DNA from: Rosellinia necatrix
Taxonomy: Eukaryota; Ascomycota; Sordariomycetes; Xylariales; Xylariaceae
DNA length: 64,000 bases
NCBI GenBank assembly: GCA_021209875.1
Contig: JAGYVD010000003.1
Location: 3,038,001-3,102,000 of the forward strand
Direction of reading: 5' to 3'
The notes under the pieces were generated by a model, which saw only the letters and a program-made list of their open reading frames with translations, was not told the DNA's origin and searched no databases. Position numbers and translations under genes: made by a program. Below, piece after piece: positions 1-9,356 of the stretch. Within the stretch, counting starts at the first letter, position 1; the number at the start of each line of letters is the position of its first letter.

Positions 1-1084
1 CAGCTCGTTGTTTCCCTGACCGCACTGCCCCTCCTCCCCTCCGCTCGACCAGAACACACTACATTGGGTAAGTACAGTGTACGGCACTGCAGTAGGGGGT
101 AGGTACTTGCACTAGTAGGGCAGGCTGCAGTGTGCACCACAACAACCCAAGACCTCATTCACCCTCCAGGGCGCCGCCTGTCCAATTCCCTCTCTCCCCT
201 TCCCCTTCTTTAATTTTTTGCGCTTCCATATTTCTTTCTTGTGCATCACAACTGCGCAAGGCTTTCTAGTCACCTCAAGTTCCACACATATCTCGCCTAC
301 GAAATACCAAAATCACGCCCCTTCCTCTACTCAGGTACGTGGTATCTTGGGCTCCTTGTCGCCCGCATCTCTCATACATCCTTCCGGGAGTGCCTTATAT
401 CTTTGTCCCTCTCCCTCTCTCCTGCCAGGCACTGTAACCTCCCCCCTTCCCTGTTCCGCAGCCCAGCATTTCCCATCCCTCTCCCGCCTGGCTGCACCTG
501 TCGTCATCGCCCACACCCACATCTCGACCGCCTCGCCTGGTCTGTCTCCCCATCTCTCCGCCGTCGTCACTCTCCCAGACACGTTCTTATTCACCACCTC
601 AAACCTCTATCGCCGTCCACTCTCCGCCGTCACTCTCAATTACCTTACGCGACCAGCTTTACGCCGGTGCATCACGTCTCGTCCACGCGTTGTCCATCTT
701 CCAGCGGTAGGCGCAAACCCCACTCATTGCGGGGGGGAACCTTTATCTCTGTTGTTCGCATGGATTCGGCATCTCTACACTCCTCAGGTCCCCTGGGTCC
801 CTTTCCCCTTACCCGACAAACAGAGCCGCCCTCCTAGTCGTGACCCGATTCCGAAACAGTCCTTATACGTAGCCCTGTCGTGGTGTCGTGGCGTGGTGTC
901 GTGGCTTCTGGTCCCTACTACGCCCTTCTCGCCTATGCGTCACCCGCCTGCGCACTCTTGTCTCGTTCTCCCTTTGACCTCTACTACATCTTTGTTTTCA
1001 GCTACGCTGCGAATCCTCCTCCTTTGCTGACGACGCTCCATTCAACAGATCAGACTCGAATAACCCGAATACCACATCGACAAG
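1..1084 (+). promoter_or_regulatory. Promoter and long 5' leader of the 14-3-3 gene
   Basis: Pyrimidine-rich, low-complexity DNA typical of the leader of a highly expressed fungal gene. A GTACGT donor at 335-340 and a TTTGTTTTCAG acceptor ending at 1001 could bound a leader intron of about 667 bp; this is inference. A 270-residue open frame lies here, but it is Ser/Pro/Leu biased because of the CT-rich strand and has no recognisable domain, so it is not called a gene. Confidence 0.5.
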
Positions 1085-2136
1085 ATGGGTCACGAGGATG
1101 CCGTGTATCTCGCCAAGCTCGCCGAGCAGGCCGAGCGTTATGAGGGTATGTTTTCAGATCGGGACAAGCCATAAGTTCAATGGCACACCGTTGACTCTTC
1201 TTCGCCAGAGATGGTCGAGAACATGAAGATTATCGCCTCCGAGGATCGTGATCTTACTGTTGAGGAACGCAACCTCCTTTCTGTTGCATACAAAAATGTT
1301 ATCGGTGCCCGCCGTGCTTCCTGGAGAATCGTCACCTCCATCGAGCAGAAGGAAGAGTCTAAGGGCAACTCGTCCCAGGTTGGCTTGATCAAAGAATACC
1401 GTCAGAAGATTGAGGCCGAACTCGCAAAGATCTGCGACGATATCCTTGATGTCCTTGACAAGCACCTCATTCCTTCTGCCAAGTCCGGCGAGTCCAAGGT
1501 TTTCTACCACAAGATGTACGTGCTCAATTACTTACCATCCAGGAAATAGGTTATGAGTCTTATGTGAGCTTCAACGCGATACTGACTGGTTGAATAGGAA
1601 GGGCGACTACCACCGTTACCTTGCCGAGTTTGCCGTTGGCGACCGACGCAAGGAGTCTGCAGACAAGTCCCTCGAGGCTTACAAGGCTGCCACTGAGGTC
1701 GCCCAGACTGAGTTGCCCCCGACCCACCCGATTCGTCTTGGCCTCGCCCTCAACTTTTCCGTCTTCTACTACGAGATTTTGAACGCCCCAGATCAGGCTT
1801 GCCATCTTGCTAAGCAGGCATTTGATGATGCCATTGCTGGTACGTCATGGCCCTAATCACATAACGATTATAAATACTAATTATCAGTGACAGAGCTCGA
1901 CACCCTGAGCGAGGAAAGCTACAAGGATTCCACCCTCATCATGCAACTTCTACGTGATAACCTAGTACGTGTTTAGACAGCTATTTTCCGTGAGACTTGC
2001 TCGCTAACTGTTATACTTCAAGACTCTTTGGACTTCTTCCGAGGCTGAGGCTCCTGCGGAAGCCCCCACGGCACCTACCCAAGAGGCTGAGAAGCCTGCC
2101 GAGGCCCCCGCTGAGGAGCCCAAGGCGGCTGAGTAA
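1085..2136 (+). CDS. bmh1: 14-3-3 protein (Bmh1/2-type)
   Basis: Dimeric phosphoserine/phosphothreonine-binding adaptor of the cytosol and nucleus that regulates kinases, metabolism and morphogenesis. Five exons: 1085-1145, 1209-1515, 1598-1839, 1894-1964, 2023-2136, giving 264 residues, the usual fungal length. Both family signatures are visible: [11 protein letters not shown] near residue 42 and [20 protein letters not shown] near the end of the core, the second spanning the last intron. The acidic Ala/Pro/Glu-rich tail (about 30 residues) is the variable C-terminus expected for fungal members. Splicing restores the Tyr-Glu-Glu-Met and Lys-Met-Lys-Gly-Asp-Tyr joins of the family. The start is the ATG just before Gly-His-Glu-Asp-Ala-Val-Tyr, which matches family N-termini. 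Convergent with the DPH4 gene downstream. Confidence 0.97.
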
Positions 2137-2860
2137 ACTTTCGCCTACAGTACAACTCTGGCAATATCTAAAGGGGTTGGTTGTGGGCCGGGTGAATTCT
2201 GGTGTCTCGGAGTGTTTGCTTGTGAACCCTCGATCAGTTTCGGCATTTTTTTGCGCGTGGAAGTACACAGAGACAAAGACTTTGGAGTGATCTCCTTTAC
2301 AGGCAAAAGCCGAAGGGCTTTGGAAGCGTAAGCTTGCCTTTTAGACTCTAATACAAACTCATCTGGACAATAAAATCGTATTCGTGCCAGTTTTTCATTG
2401 ACTGGGGGATCGACATTCCACGGATGTATGTATACGCAAGTTAATTGTGGTATTGAAATATATTTCTCGCTTGCCAAACTTGGGTATATACTCATCACCT
2501 CCCAAAGTGAACAGGTCTCTTGCTTTACCTTAAGCCTAATACGTATGATCTCACATATTAATGAGCCTCAAGTAAGCGTCTCGCTCACGAGACAAAGTCG
2601 TTTATCCCCTTAACTAGCGTATCTGCCCCTCTCCCTAGCATAGCTCTTCCCTCATAACACGGCCCTACATAGCATAGGCAGACCAATATGGGTTATTGGA
2701 TAATGCATTCCTCATTTGTAGGCTAAAAACAGCCGTGAAAGCCAAAATGAGATAACGAATGACGCCAACAACTACGCATAGCTTGCCTGGGTTCTCCTTC
2801 CGACCAATACAAGCGAGCATGATCGGAATCGGAAAAGCTAACAGCAAAAGACGAAAAGTT
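2137..2860. other. Convergent 3' flanks of 14-3-3 and DPH4
   Basis: No coding potential that I can support. It should hold the 3' UTRs and polyadenylation sites of the two convergent genes. The short open frames here have no family resemblance. Confidence 0.5.
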
Positions 2861-3811
2861 CTACGTCCGAGTACCCCGGCTGGCACCGGTGGCCGAAGAG
2901 ACTGACCCAGCCATGGATATACCCCAGTCGAAGCTGATATTGAATTTCCAGCCGCTCCCGCTCCCGCTGACGCTGTGGCCGCCACGGCGCTCCGTGGCGC
3001 CCTGGTTCTGGTTCGCTACCACCGTGTGACCGGTCTCGGCGCTTTCAGCCCGCATATGGCCCAGGTCCGACCGCGACTGGGGATATTTCTGCTGTTGTTG
3101 TTGTTGTTGCTGCTGTTGTTGTTGATGTTGTTGCTGTTGCTGGTCGTCCTCGGAGTCCTCGGCCGCGTCGAACAAGACGCGCATCCAGAGGCTGCAGTCG
3201 AGACATTGCACCATGAGCACGAGGTCGTCCTCGTACTCCTCGAGCTGCGCCTCGGCGAACTGGAAGCCGCGCGCGTTGCCGCACCGGCACGGGCCGAAGT
3301 ACACGCCCGTCCGCTCGTCGAAGCCGAGGTCGTCGAGATCGACCGTCTCGACGCCGGTGTGGAAGCGAGTGGACACGGAGTGCCTCTGCTCCGCGGCGGA
3401 TGGGGAGGAAGCAGCAAAAGCCGATGACGATGCGGAAGTGGTGGCGACGGCGGCTAGGAGGAGCTGCCGGTCGTATTCCTGGCGCTGGCGCGCGTTGGAG
3501 AGCACGCCGTAGGCATGCTGGATCTGGTCGATTGTGTATATAACTTGCGACTTGGGGACTGAGGAGGAGGAGGAGGAAAGGGGGGAGGAGTATTTGCCAC
3601 TGCTGCCGGGTCTGGGCTGCTGATTGGATGATGCGAGGGGTGGGGTTGAGGAGCTCTTGTCCGGATGGTGCTTGAGGAGCGCCTTGTGGTACGCCTGCTT
3701 AATTGCCTTCTGTTGCGCCGCGAGCGCCTGGCCCTCGAGCCGCTTCGGCGTCAGCGAGAGGATCTCATAGAGCGTGGGCTCCGCCGAGGTTCGTGATATG
3801 GCGGGTGGCAT
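2861..3811 (-). CDS. dph4: Diphthamide biosynthesis protein 4 (J-domain, CSL zinc finger)
   Basis: Dph4/Jjj3 is a J-domain co-chaperone with a CSL-type zinc- or iron-binding finger, needed for diphthamide modification of elongation factor 2. Single exon, 316 residues. The J domain starts near residue 12 and carries HPD at 49-51. The CSL finger has Cys175, Cys177, Cys203 and Cys206, ending in the diagnostic Cys-Ser-Leu-Trp. The preceding VDLDDLGFDE is also family-typical. Two oddities: a Ser/Pro-rich insert of about 35 residues (53-88) sits between HPD-K and helix IV of the J domain, and the finger is followed by an acidic patch, a poly-Gln tract and a Gly/Ser-rich tail of roughly 100 residues that compact family members lack. 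An in-frame ATG lies 66 bases upstream, but it would add a Lys-rich stretch encoded by a poly-T tract, so the inner start is preferred. Confidence 0.92.
   Translation of the reverse strand: MPPAISRTSAEPTLYEILSLTPKRLEGQALAAQQKAIKQAYHKALLKHHPDKSSSTPPLASSNQQPRPGSSGKYSSPLSSSSSSVPKSQVIYTIDQIQHAYGVLSNARQRQEYDRQLLLAAVATTSASSSAFAASSPSAAEQRHSVSTRFHTGVETVDLDDLGFDERTGVYFGPCRCGNARGFQFAEAQLEEYEDDLVLMVQCLDCSLWMRVLFDAAEDSEDDQQQQQHQQQQQQQQQQQQKYPQSRSDLGHMRAESAETGHTVVANQNQGATERRGGHSVSGSGSGWKFNISFDWGISMAGSVSSATGASRGTRT
3089..3142 (-). repeat. Poly-glutamine tract in DPH4
   Basis: CAG/CAA codons on the minus strand encode five Gln, one His, then twelve Gln. The mix of CAG and CAA suggests an old, fairly stable tract rather than a fresh expansion. 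Confidence 0.9.
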
Positions 3812-4389
3812 TTGTCCTTTTTTTTTTTTTTTCTTTCTTTTTGTCCCTGGGCGTTGGTTCGTCAACAGTTCAAACAAAATATTATGGTTTTGCCGACATG
3901 GGAAAAAGTGGAAATTAATAACCGATTAAAAAAGAGAGATGTCAAGGTAAGCAAGTCGAGATCGAGAGTGTCAGGAGCTGCAAAGGCCGGTAAGTTGAGA
4001 TCATCTTGCTGCTACCCCAGTAAAAACCGGTTTTGGGGATCAGAGGTAATTGACTGGGCGGGTCACGTGAGCACTTTTTGAGCGTGCGCATCGGGGCCAG
4101 AGCCACCTACGTCGACAAGATCTGCCCGCATCGTGACGTGCGATGCATCTGTTGCAAGGGATGTAGGGCTAGGCGGTTTAGTTGTTCAGGTTGCCCGTCA
4201 ATGGTCCCGGCTAGTTAACCTTCAATTGATCCGGAAGGAACAATATATTGGTAAGCTCGGCGCTCTGATGTGCCTTCATGATCATTGTATATTCCGGTGC
4301 GGCTAAGCACCTTTGGTACACTTTTATACATAAACTCGTACAATCGACTATATAGCCGACGAATAGCGAAAATTTGGCGAGTTGTTGCC
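3812..4389. other. Promoter of DPH4 and 3' flank of mL59
   Basis: Contains a poly-T tract followed by CTTTCTTTTTG just upstream of the DPH4 start (about 3818-3841), which reads as poly-A in the leader on the minus strand. I see no gene in it. Confidence 0.5.
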
Positions 4390-5015
4390 TTATCGTGGGA
4401 ACTTGTTCCATCTGCCCCCGGCCTAGAACCCTCATGTTAGCAATATGAACAACCGGCATAAGCACCGCTTTCAAACCACCTACCCTTCTCCATTCCCGTA
4501 CCAGCCTCGGCATGCCCAACATCGCCACTCTCCTCTTTTCCATCCTGTTCGGCGTGTTAGCATGTGTCCAGCCATCGAAGTCTATGTTTCCCAACTTGGT
4601 CCCCGGAGGCCTGGGAGGGGCTATAAACGTACTTTGTGGCCAACATCCTCTCGTATAGATGGCCCTTGACTTTCTGCCCAACACCCGTACCTCGCACACG
4701 CAAACCGTGCTCAACCCTATGCCGTATCCGCTCCTCTGTACCCTTCGATGTGAAGGGCAGCAGCTCCTCCACGCCCTCCTCGCGGGCGAGCTTGACGAGC
4801 TCCGCCTGCCGCCGCAGCGAGAACTCGGGGTCGTGCCACTTCCCAGTGACAGGGTGCTTGTGTGGGAGGAAGGGGTTCGGGGTTGCGCCGTCCTTGATGG
4901 TGTTGGTGCGCGTCGAGGTCGGCAGGATCTGGTCCGGGGGATACTTGGCGAAGAAGCGCTGCAACCGCGGATGCAGCTGCTTCGCAAGCTCGACATAGCG
5001 CATGTTTAACGCCAT
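4390..5015 (-). CDS. mrpl25: Mitochondrial large-subunit ribosomal protein mL59 (YmL25/Mrpl25)
   Basis: Fungal-specific protein of the mitochondrial 54S ribosomal subunit. Three exons on the minus strand: 5015-4633, 4544-4484, 4422-4390, giving 158 residues. The N-terminus (MALNMRYVELAKQLHPRLQR, then FFAKYPPDQILP) and the FLPHKHPVTGKWHDPEFSLR block fit the family. Intron 1 (GTACGT donor, GCTAAC branch site, AACAG acceptor) joins LATK to MEKRRVAMLGMPRLVREWRR. Intron 2 (GTAGGT donor, GCTAAC, TTCTAG) joins that to a short end, AGGRWNKFPR-stop, which resembles the usual basic Gly/Trp/Lys/Pro C-terminus. Without intron 2 the frame would read on into unrelated sequence. No cleavable presequence is obvious. 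Confidence 0.9.
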
Positions 5016-5626
5016 ATTGGATTAGAGGACGCCCTTTCCCGAGGTCGTCACAGCCGTTCGGGAAATGAGGGTCGGTAGATTGCGATTGGTGGTGACAATA
5101 AAGATGCAAATCCAGAAGCTATAAATCGACCTCATAGGCTAATCCAAAAAATGTGAGGAATGTAACTAGCACTCTGCCTACCACGGCACGGCCTCGATCC
5201 CTACTCCAGATCGGCTTTAAGTGGGTCGCCAGCTGCCAGCGGTTCGTCTTATCTACAGCGCCTACCTAAACGCACTTTTGCTAGGAAGTGTACAAATAAT
5301 GACATATGTACCTATTGTCAAACTTCTCTACTCAACTTTTCGTGCCAGGTCCAATACAAAACTACACCAATAATTAGTCTGTACCCTTCTTCGCATTATT
5401 TCGCCGGAAAGAAGCTATTGCACTTGGCGCAGGGTCACCCTTTATAGAGATCTGATAGGTTGTAGATATGATCAGGCCAATGTTTTCCAATTGCTGGTCT
5501 GCTATATAAGACATAGCGAAAATAATACCGCAACTGAAAGCATGGGGTATATGTCGTCGCGGTATCTCGTTTGGAACTGCTAAGTCTATGTCCGCTTGTT
5601 TTGCCTTGTCGTCGACCACTTCAGCC
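5016..5626. other. mL59 promoter and Prp28 3' flank
   Basis: Intergenic DNA between two minus-strand genes. No RNA gene or coding segment is recognised. The 101-residue open frame overlapping the end of Prp28 is a shadow. Confidence 0.5.
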
Positions 5627-7717
5627 TCATTCAATCTTTTTGAAGCCGCCTTTATTGGGTTTTTGTTGGGCAGACTCATGTCTCCGCAACTCCTCCGGCA
5701 CCTTCGATATTGAGCTCTTAGAGAGCATTTGTCTCAGGTCGTATAGTACATCCGCGTCTTCGTTGCCAAGGAATGTGATGGCGACACCGCTTTTACCTGC
5801 ACGACCGGTACGGCCGATACGGTGGGTATAACTTTCAATGCTTGTGGCCATGTTGAAGTTGACAACAAGGGACACATCCGGGACGTCGATACCACGTCCA
5901 GCCAGGTCTGTAGCCACAAGGACTTCCGTAGCCCCGCTGCGCACTGATGCCAAGGCCTGTTCTCTCTGCTCTTGTGTTTTGCTTCCATGCATCGTGACCG
6001 TTGAAAGACCCATGTGTTTGATTTCACGCGCGATGGCATCGCAATTGCGCTTAATATTGACAAACACGATAATCGGTGCAGCAAACTCTCCGGATGTTAG
6101 AATTTCTTGCAAACGCTTCTTGCGACGATCTTCCCCGGCGACAAACTCAGCTCGTTGCTCAACTGTATCCACGGCTTCACCGGCGTTACCGATCGTGACG
6201 GTAGCCGGTCTGCGAAGGTACTTTTTAGCGATTTTCTCGACGGCTGTTGGCATAGTAGCCGTGTACATCATGGTTTGCCGGTAGCGGTCTTTGCCCCCGA
6301 GTGGCCGGCTCATGAGTTGGGCGTTTTCCGCAGCATCGCTATCCGGCTTCTCATTCGTGACAGGAAGCGCATCTAGAATCTTGTTGACAGGTTCCTCAAA
6401 ACCCATGTCGATCATACGATCGGCCTCGTCCATGATAATGTAACAGCATTGCGATAAGACAAGCAGTCGACGCTCGATACAGTCGACGAGACGGCCGGGG
6501 GTAGCAACGATAATTTCGGCACCATTTCGAAGCGCAAAAGCTTGTTCCTCCAACGAGTGCCCACCCACGAGACTTACGACGGTAAATCCTAGCGGGTTTG
6601 CAAATTTTTTGGCTTCTGTCTCGATCTGCTGGACTAGTTCTCGAGTAGGCGCAATAATAAGCGAGTATGGTCCATCGTTTTTGGTGATTTCGTCCAGCGG
6701 TGGTAAGTCAGATATGTAAACCAGTAAGGGTAGAAGGAACGCCGCAGTCTTTCCGGAACCGGTAACAGCTACGCCGATAAGGTCTCGAGCTTGTAGGGCG
6801 ATAGGAATCGCAGCACGCTGAACGGGAGTGGGCTCGTCATAACCGACCTTGGCGACAATCTCAAGTAGCCTCCGAGGCAAGCCAGATTCCTTCCAACTAC
6901 GCATTGGATTCGGTAGGAGACCGCCCTTGGTGGAAATGCCGAAGTCCTCCTTAAATATTCGCCAGTCTCTCTCCCGCATATCCTCCAGCTTCTTTTCCGA
7001 CCAGTGCAGCCCGAATGTATTCCGGTTCGCCCTTTGTTTTGCTCGCAATGCCATTTCAAGCAACTGTTCCGCTCGCTCCCTGCCAGTCTCTGCATCACCA
7101 GCCATGATATACTTGGCACGTTTGAAGTCCTCCTGCTCAACTAAGCCCTGGTACTTGGAGAGGAGGCCATTATCTTTGACGGATATCATCACCTGTTCGG
7201 AGTGGATAAGCGCGTCTCCTTGGCTCGTGTCATCGTGCGGGTCCCAGTCAAAGTTGAATTTGTCTCTGTGCCTTCTGGATTTCTTCTTCGCGGAGAAAGT
7301 TGACTGGTTCAATTCGGGTCCCATGTATCTTGCCCGAATCTGAGCGGACTCGTCCTCCTCAGGCGCCTTCCTCTTCTGTCCAGCTGTTTTTGCGTCATGG
7401 GGCACCTTAGATTTCTCGTTTTCATTGCTCTGTTTACCGTGTCGCATGGCTCTTGGCCCCGTGGGCACAGCAGGCCGGGTGTCGCGCGCCGGGAAATCAT
7501 TATTGTTGGCAGTCCACGTGTTTCGCTTCTCGACATGTTTCTTTATGCGCTTTTCTTCCTCTTCCCTCTGCTTTTGCTCCTGAGCGCGACGCTCTCTCTC
7601 GGCTTTAGGAATGAATCGGGGTTTCGCGGCAGCCGCGTCGGCTGCTTTTTTCGCTCGCAATATCTCCTCGATATCCAGAGGCTGTTTCTTTTTCTGACTA
7701 CCGCCTCCGTCGGCCAT
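5627..7717 (-). CDS. prp28: Pre-mRNA-splicing DEAD-box RNA helicase Prp28
   Basis: ATP-dependent helicase of the U5 snRNP (DDX23/U5-100K orthologue) that swaps U1 for U6 at the 5' splice site. Intronless, 696 residues. A charged N-terminal extension rich in Lys/Glu/Arg (to about residue 230) is followed by the helicase core: Q-motif region PTPVQRAAIP, motif I AVTGSGKT at 317-324, Ia PTRELVQQ, motif II DEAD at 430-433, motif III with TAT in the usual S/T-A-T position, and motif VI HRIGRTGRAG near 630. The insertions between motifs and the end KGGFKKIE fit Prp28 rather than other DEAD-box proteins. The start chosen is MADGGGSQKKKQPLDIEEIL; in-frame ATGs 48 and 153 bases further upstream would add sequence that does not look conserved. 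Divergent from the Ape2 gene. Confidence 0.95.
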   Translation of the reverse strand: MADGGGSQKKKQPLDIEEILRAKKAADAAAAKPRFIPKAERERRAQEQKQREEEEKRIKKHVEKRNTWTANNNDFPARDTRPAVPTGPRAMRHGKQSNENEKSKVPHDAKTAGQKRKAPEEDESAQIRARYMGPELNQSTFSAKKKSRRHRDKFNFDWDPHDDTSQGDALIHSEQVMISVKDNGLLSKYQGLVEQEDFKRAKYIMAGDAETGRERAEQLLEMALRAKQRANRNTFGLHWSEKKLEDMRERDWRIFKEDFGISTKGGLLPNPMRSWKESGLPRRLLEIVAKVGYDEPTPVQRAAIPIALQARDLIGVAVTGSGKTAAFLLPLLVYISDLPPLDEITKNDGPYSLIIAPTRELVQQIETEAKKFANPLGFTVVSLVGGHSLEEQAFALRNGAEIIVATPGRLVDCIERRLLVLSQCCYIIMDEADRMIDMGFEEPVNKILDALPVTNEKPDSDAAENAQLMSRPLGGKDRYRQTMMYTATMPTAVEKIAKKYLRRPATVTIGNAGEAVDTVEQRAEFVAGEDRRKKRLQEILTSGEFAAPIIVFVNIKRNCDAIAREIKHMGLSTVTMHGSKTQEQREQALASVRSGATEVLVATDLAGRGIDVPDVSLVVNFNMATSIESYTHRIGRTGRAGKSGVAITFLGNEDADVLYDLRQMLSKSSISKVPEELRRHESAQQKPNKGGFKKIE

Positions 7718-8277
7718 GGCCCTACCGCTGTTAACCGTAGGTCCAAAGCGCGGCTGTGTTCCCATTATGTAGGCTGACCTCAGGTGGTAAAATGACAGGT
7801 TTGAGGTGATGGGTTGTTGCGGATGATGAATGATGATGCTGATGATGGCGCGTAAGGACAAGGTACCCAAGGTAAGTATCTAAGTACTTACCCAGCACTA
7901 GCGATAATAAGTGGGGTGCAGCTACGCTGTTAGCCAATCGGAAATTATACAGATCTTCAGCCCTCCAAACTTTATATATATAATAGTGTAGCAGGGGGCA
8001 AACCACTGTATTTCAGATTATATGTACATAGCGGACCTACCTATGTAGTGCACCTACTATCACCTAGATAGTGTAGGTAGGCACTTGAGATACCTGACTA
8101 ACTAGCTATGATTGACACAATATATCCTTCAGATGTTATAGCAAGAATAGAAAGGAGCTCACTTTCGGTACAAACACTATTTGGCCGTATCATATGTATT
8201 TAAATGGTATTCCCAGTCGTAATCGTTTGATCTCAGCCACCTGGGTACCTGCGCAACTAGTGTAGTTGCCGGTTATT

Positions 8278-8293
8278 AACTAAGTACCTACCC

Positions 8294-8331
<38 letters not shown>

Positions 8332-8345
8332 TTAACGTCTAGTCC
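8278..8345 (+). repeat. Dispersed repeat with (TAG)n core, copy 1
   Basis: The order is CTAAGTACCTA, then CTAGTAGTAG..., then TATTAACGTCTA. The same order of flanks and core occurs on the opposite strand at 21395-21450, so this is a copied unit rather than an isolated microsatellite. The TAG tract is longer here. Confidence 0.7.
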
Positions 8346-9093
8346 TAGGTAGGTAGGTACCTGGGTATGTAGTTGTCTGATAGGTACCTACCTTACAAAG
8401 ATAATTTGTGATAGGTAATCTCTAAGCTAAAATAGAAACCCTAGGTGTCACAACGATATCAAAATCCTGAATCCGAAACAACCTTACCACAAACTCTTAT
8501 CTGTACTGCACCTTGCATACTGATCCATCATGCTGGCCGTGACCTGATGTCACACTAGGTAAGGGTAGGTACCTTACTTGCCGCATGTCCTGTCATGTGC
8601 ACTAGTCCTATTCAGTGTATGCAAGCCAAGTCTAGCGTCATTCCAAACTTTCAGAACAAATGAAGACTCGAGAGACCTTCCATAGTAGATACGGCCGATA
8701 CACAATCCCTTGCATTATACGGATTCCCGCTTCCGCCTTTTTCTCCTGCCAGCAGTCGCTGCCGCCACACATGACCGCGCAAATAGGGACTCCTCCCGAC
8801 TGCCCCTCCTACTACCCCTCTATTTGTGTACAATTACCACTAGCCTGTTGCACCGGGCACTGTACTATTAGGTAGACCTCCCGCATTGTGTACCGCTGTA
8901 CCTGCTTGTAGTATTATACTAGACTGTCCTTTCCCAGTCCATCTATGTCTTTTCGTTGTCTCTCCCGTCTCGAGTCCGTCGCTCGAGCTTCCCCCCTCAC
9001 TAATAGAGTCCGCTTACGGCACCGCCCACATACCCCCTCTGTATACGCCCGCCATTGGATACAGAACCATTATTTCAGCGTCGTCCCTCTTGG

Positions 9094-9214
9094 GTAAGTA
9101 CAGCCTCGGCCTGCCCAGTGAGGCGCCATTCGAGCCCAGCGAAGCGGCTTCCAGAGCCCAGGCCTGCAGGCCTGCCACGTCTAGCATCAAACTAACACAC
9201 TCCATCACACATAG
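9094..9214 (+). other. Probable leader intron of ape2
   Basis: A consensus GTAAGT donor, an AACTAACAC branch-like site and a CACATAG acceptor outline a 121-bp intron upstream of the chosen start. The length is not a multiple of three, so splicing changes which upstream frame joins the aminopeptidase frame. I found no ATG in the joined frame in the first 90 or so bases before the donor. Confidence 0.55.
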
Positions 9215-9356
9215 TTCCATTCCCCGGGCCTCGCCAAGGGCCCCCTCCCTCACACCATCTTCGACCCCTCTGAGAGAAGCCCCCATCAGACTCTCTCGGC
9301 CGCCTACTTCCCCTTCAGCATCCTTCGTCCGGTACTGCTCTTATAGAAGACACAAC

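Larger units (their letters stand above)
7718..9356. promoter_or_regulatory. Shared divergent promoter of prp28 and ape2, with TAGGTA-word cluster
   Basis: About 1.6 kb of non-coding DNA. 8030-8100 and 8270-8590 are dense in TAGGTA, ACCTA and CCTAGG words. A (TAG)n microsatellite lies at 8294-8331. The part nearest ape2 is pyrimidine rich and holds a likely leader intron. Small open frames here show no family resemblance. Confidence 0.5.

Noticed and set aside
218..1030. 270-codon open frame (+) upstream of 14-3-3, with overlapping frames
   Set aside because: CT-rich leader DNA with few stops; composition is Ser/Pro/Leu biased and no domain is present.
2975..3427. 150-codon frame (+) opposite DPH4 with a long Leu run
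   Set aside because: Mirror of the poly-Gln and GC-rich coding strand of DPH4.
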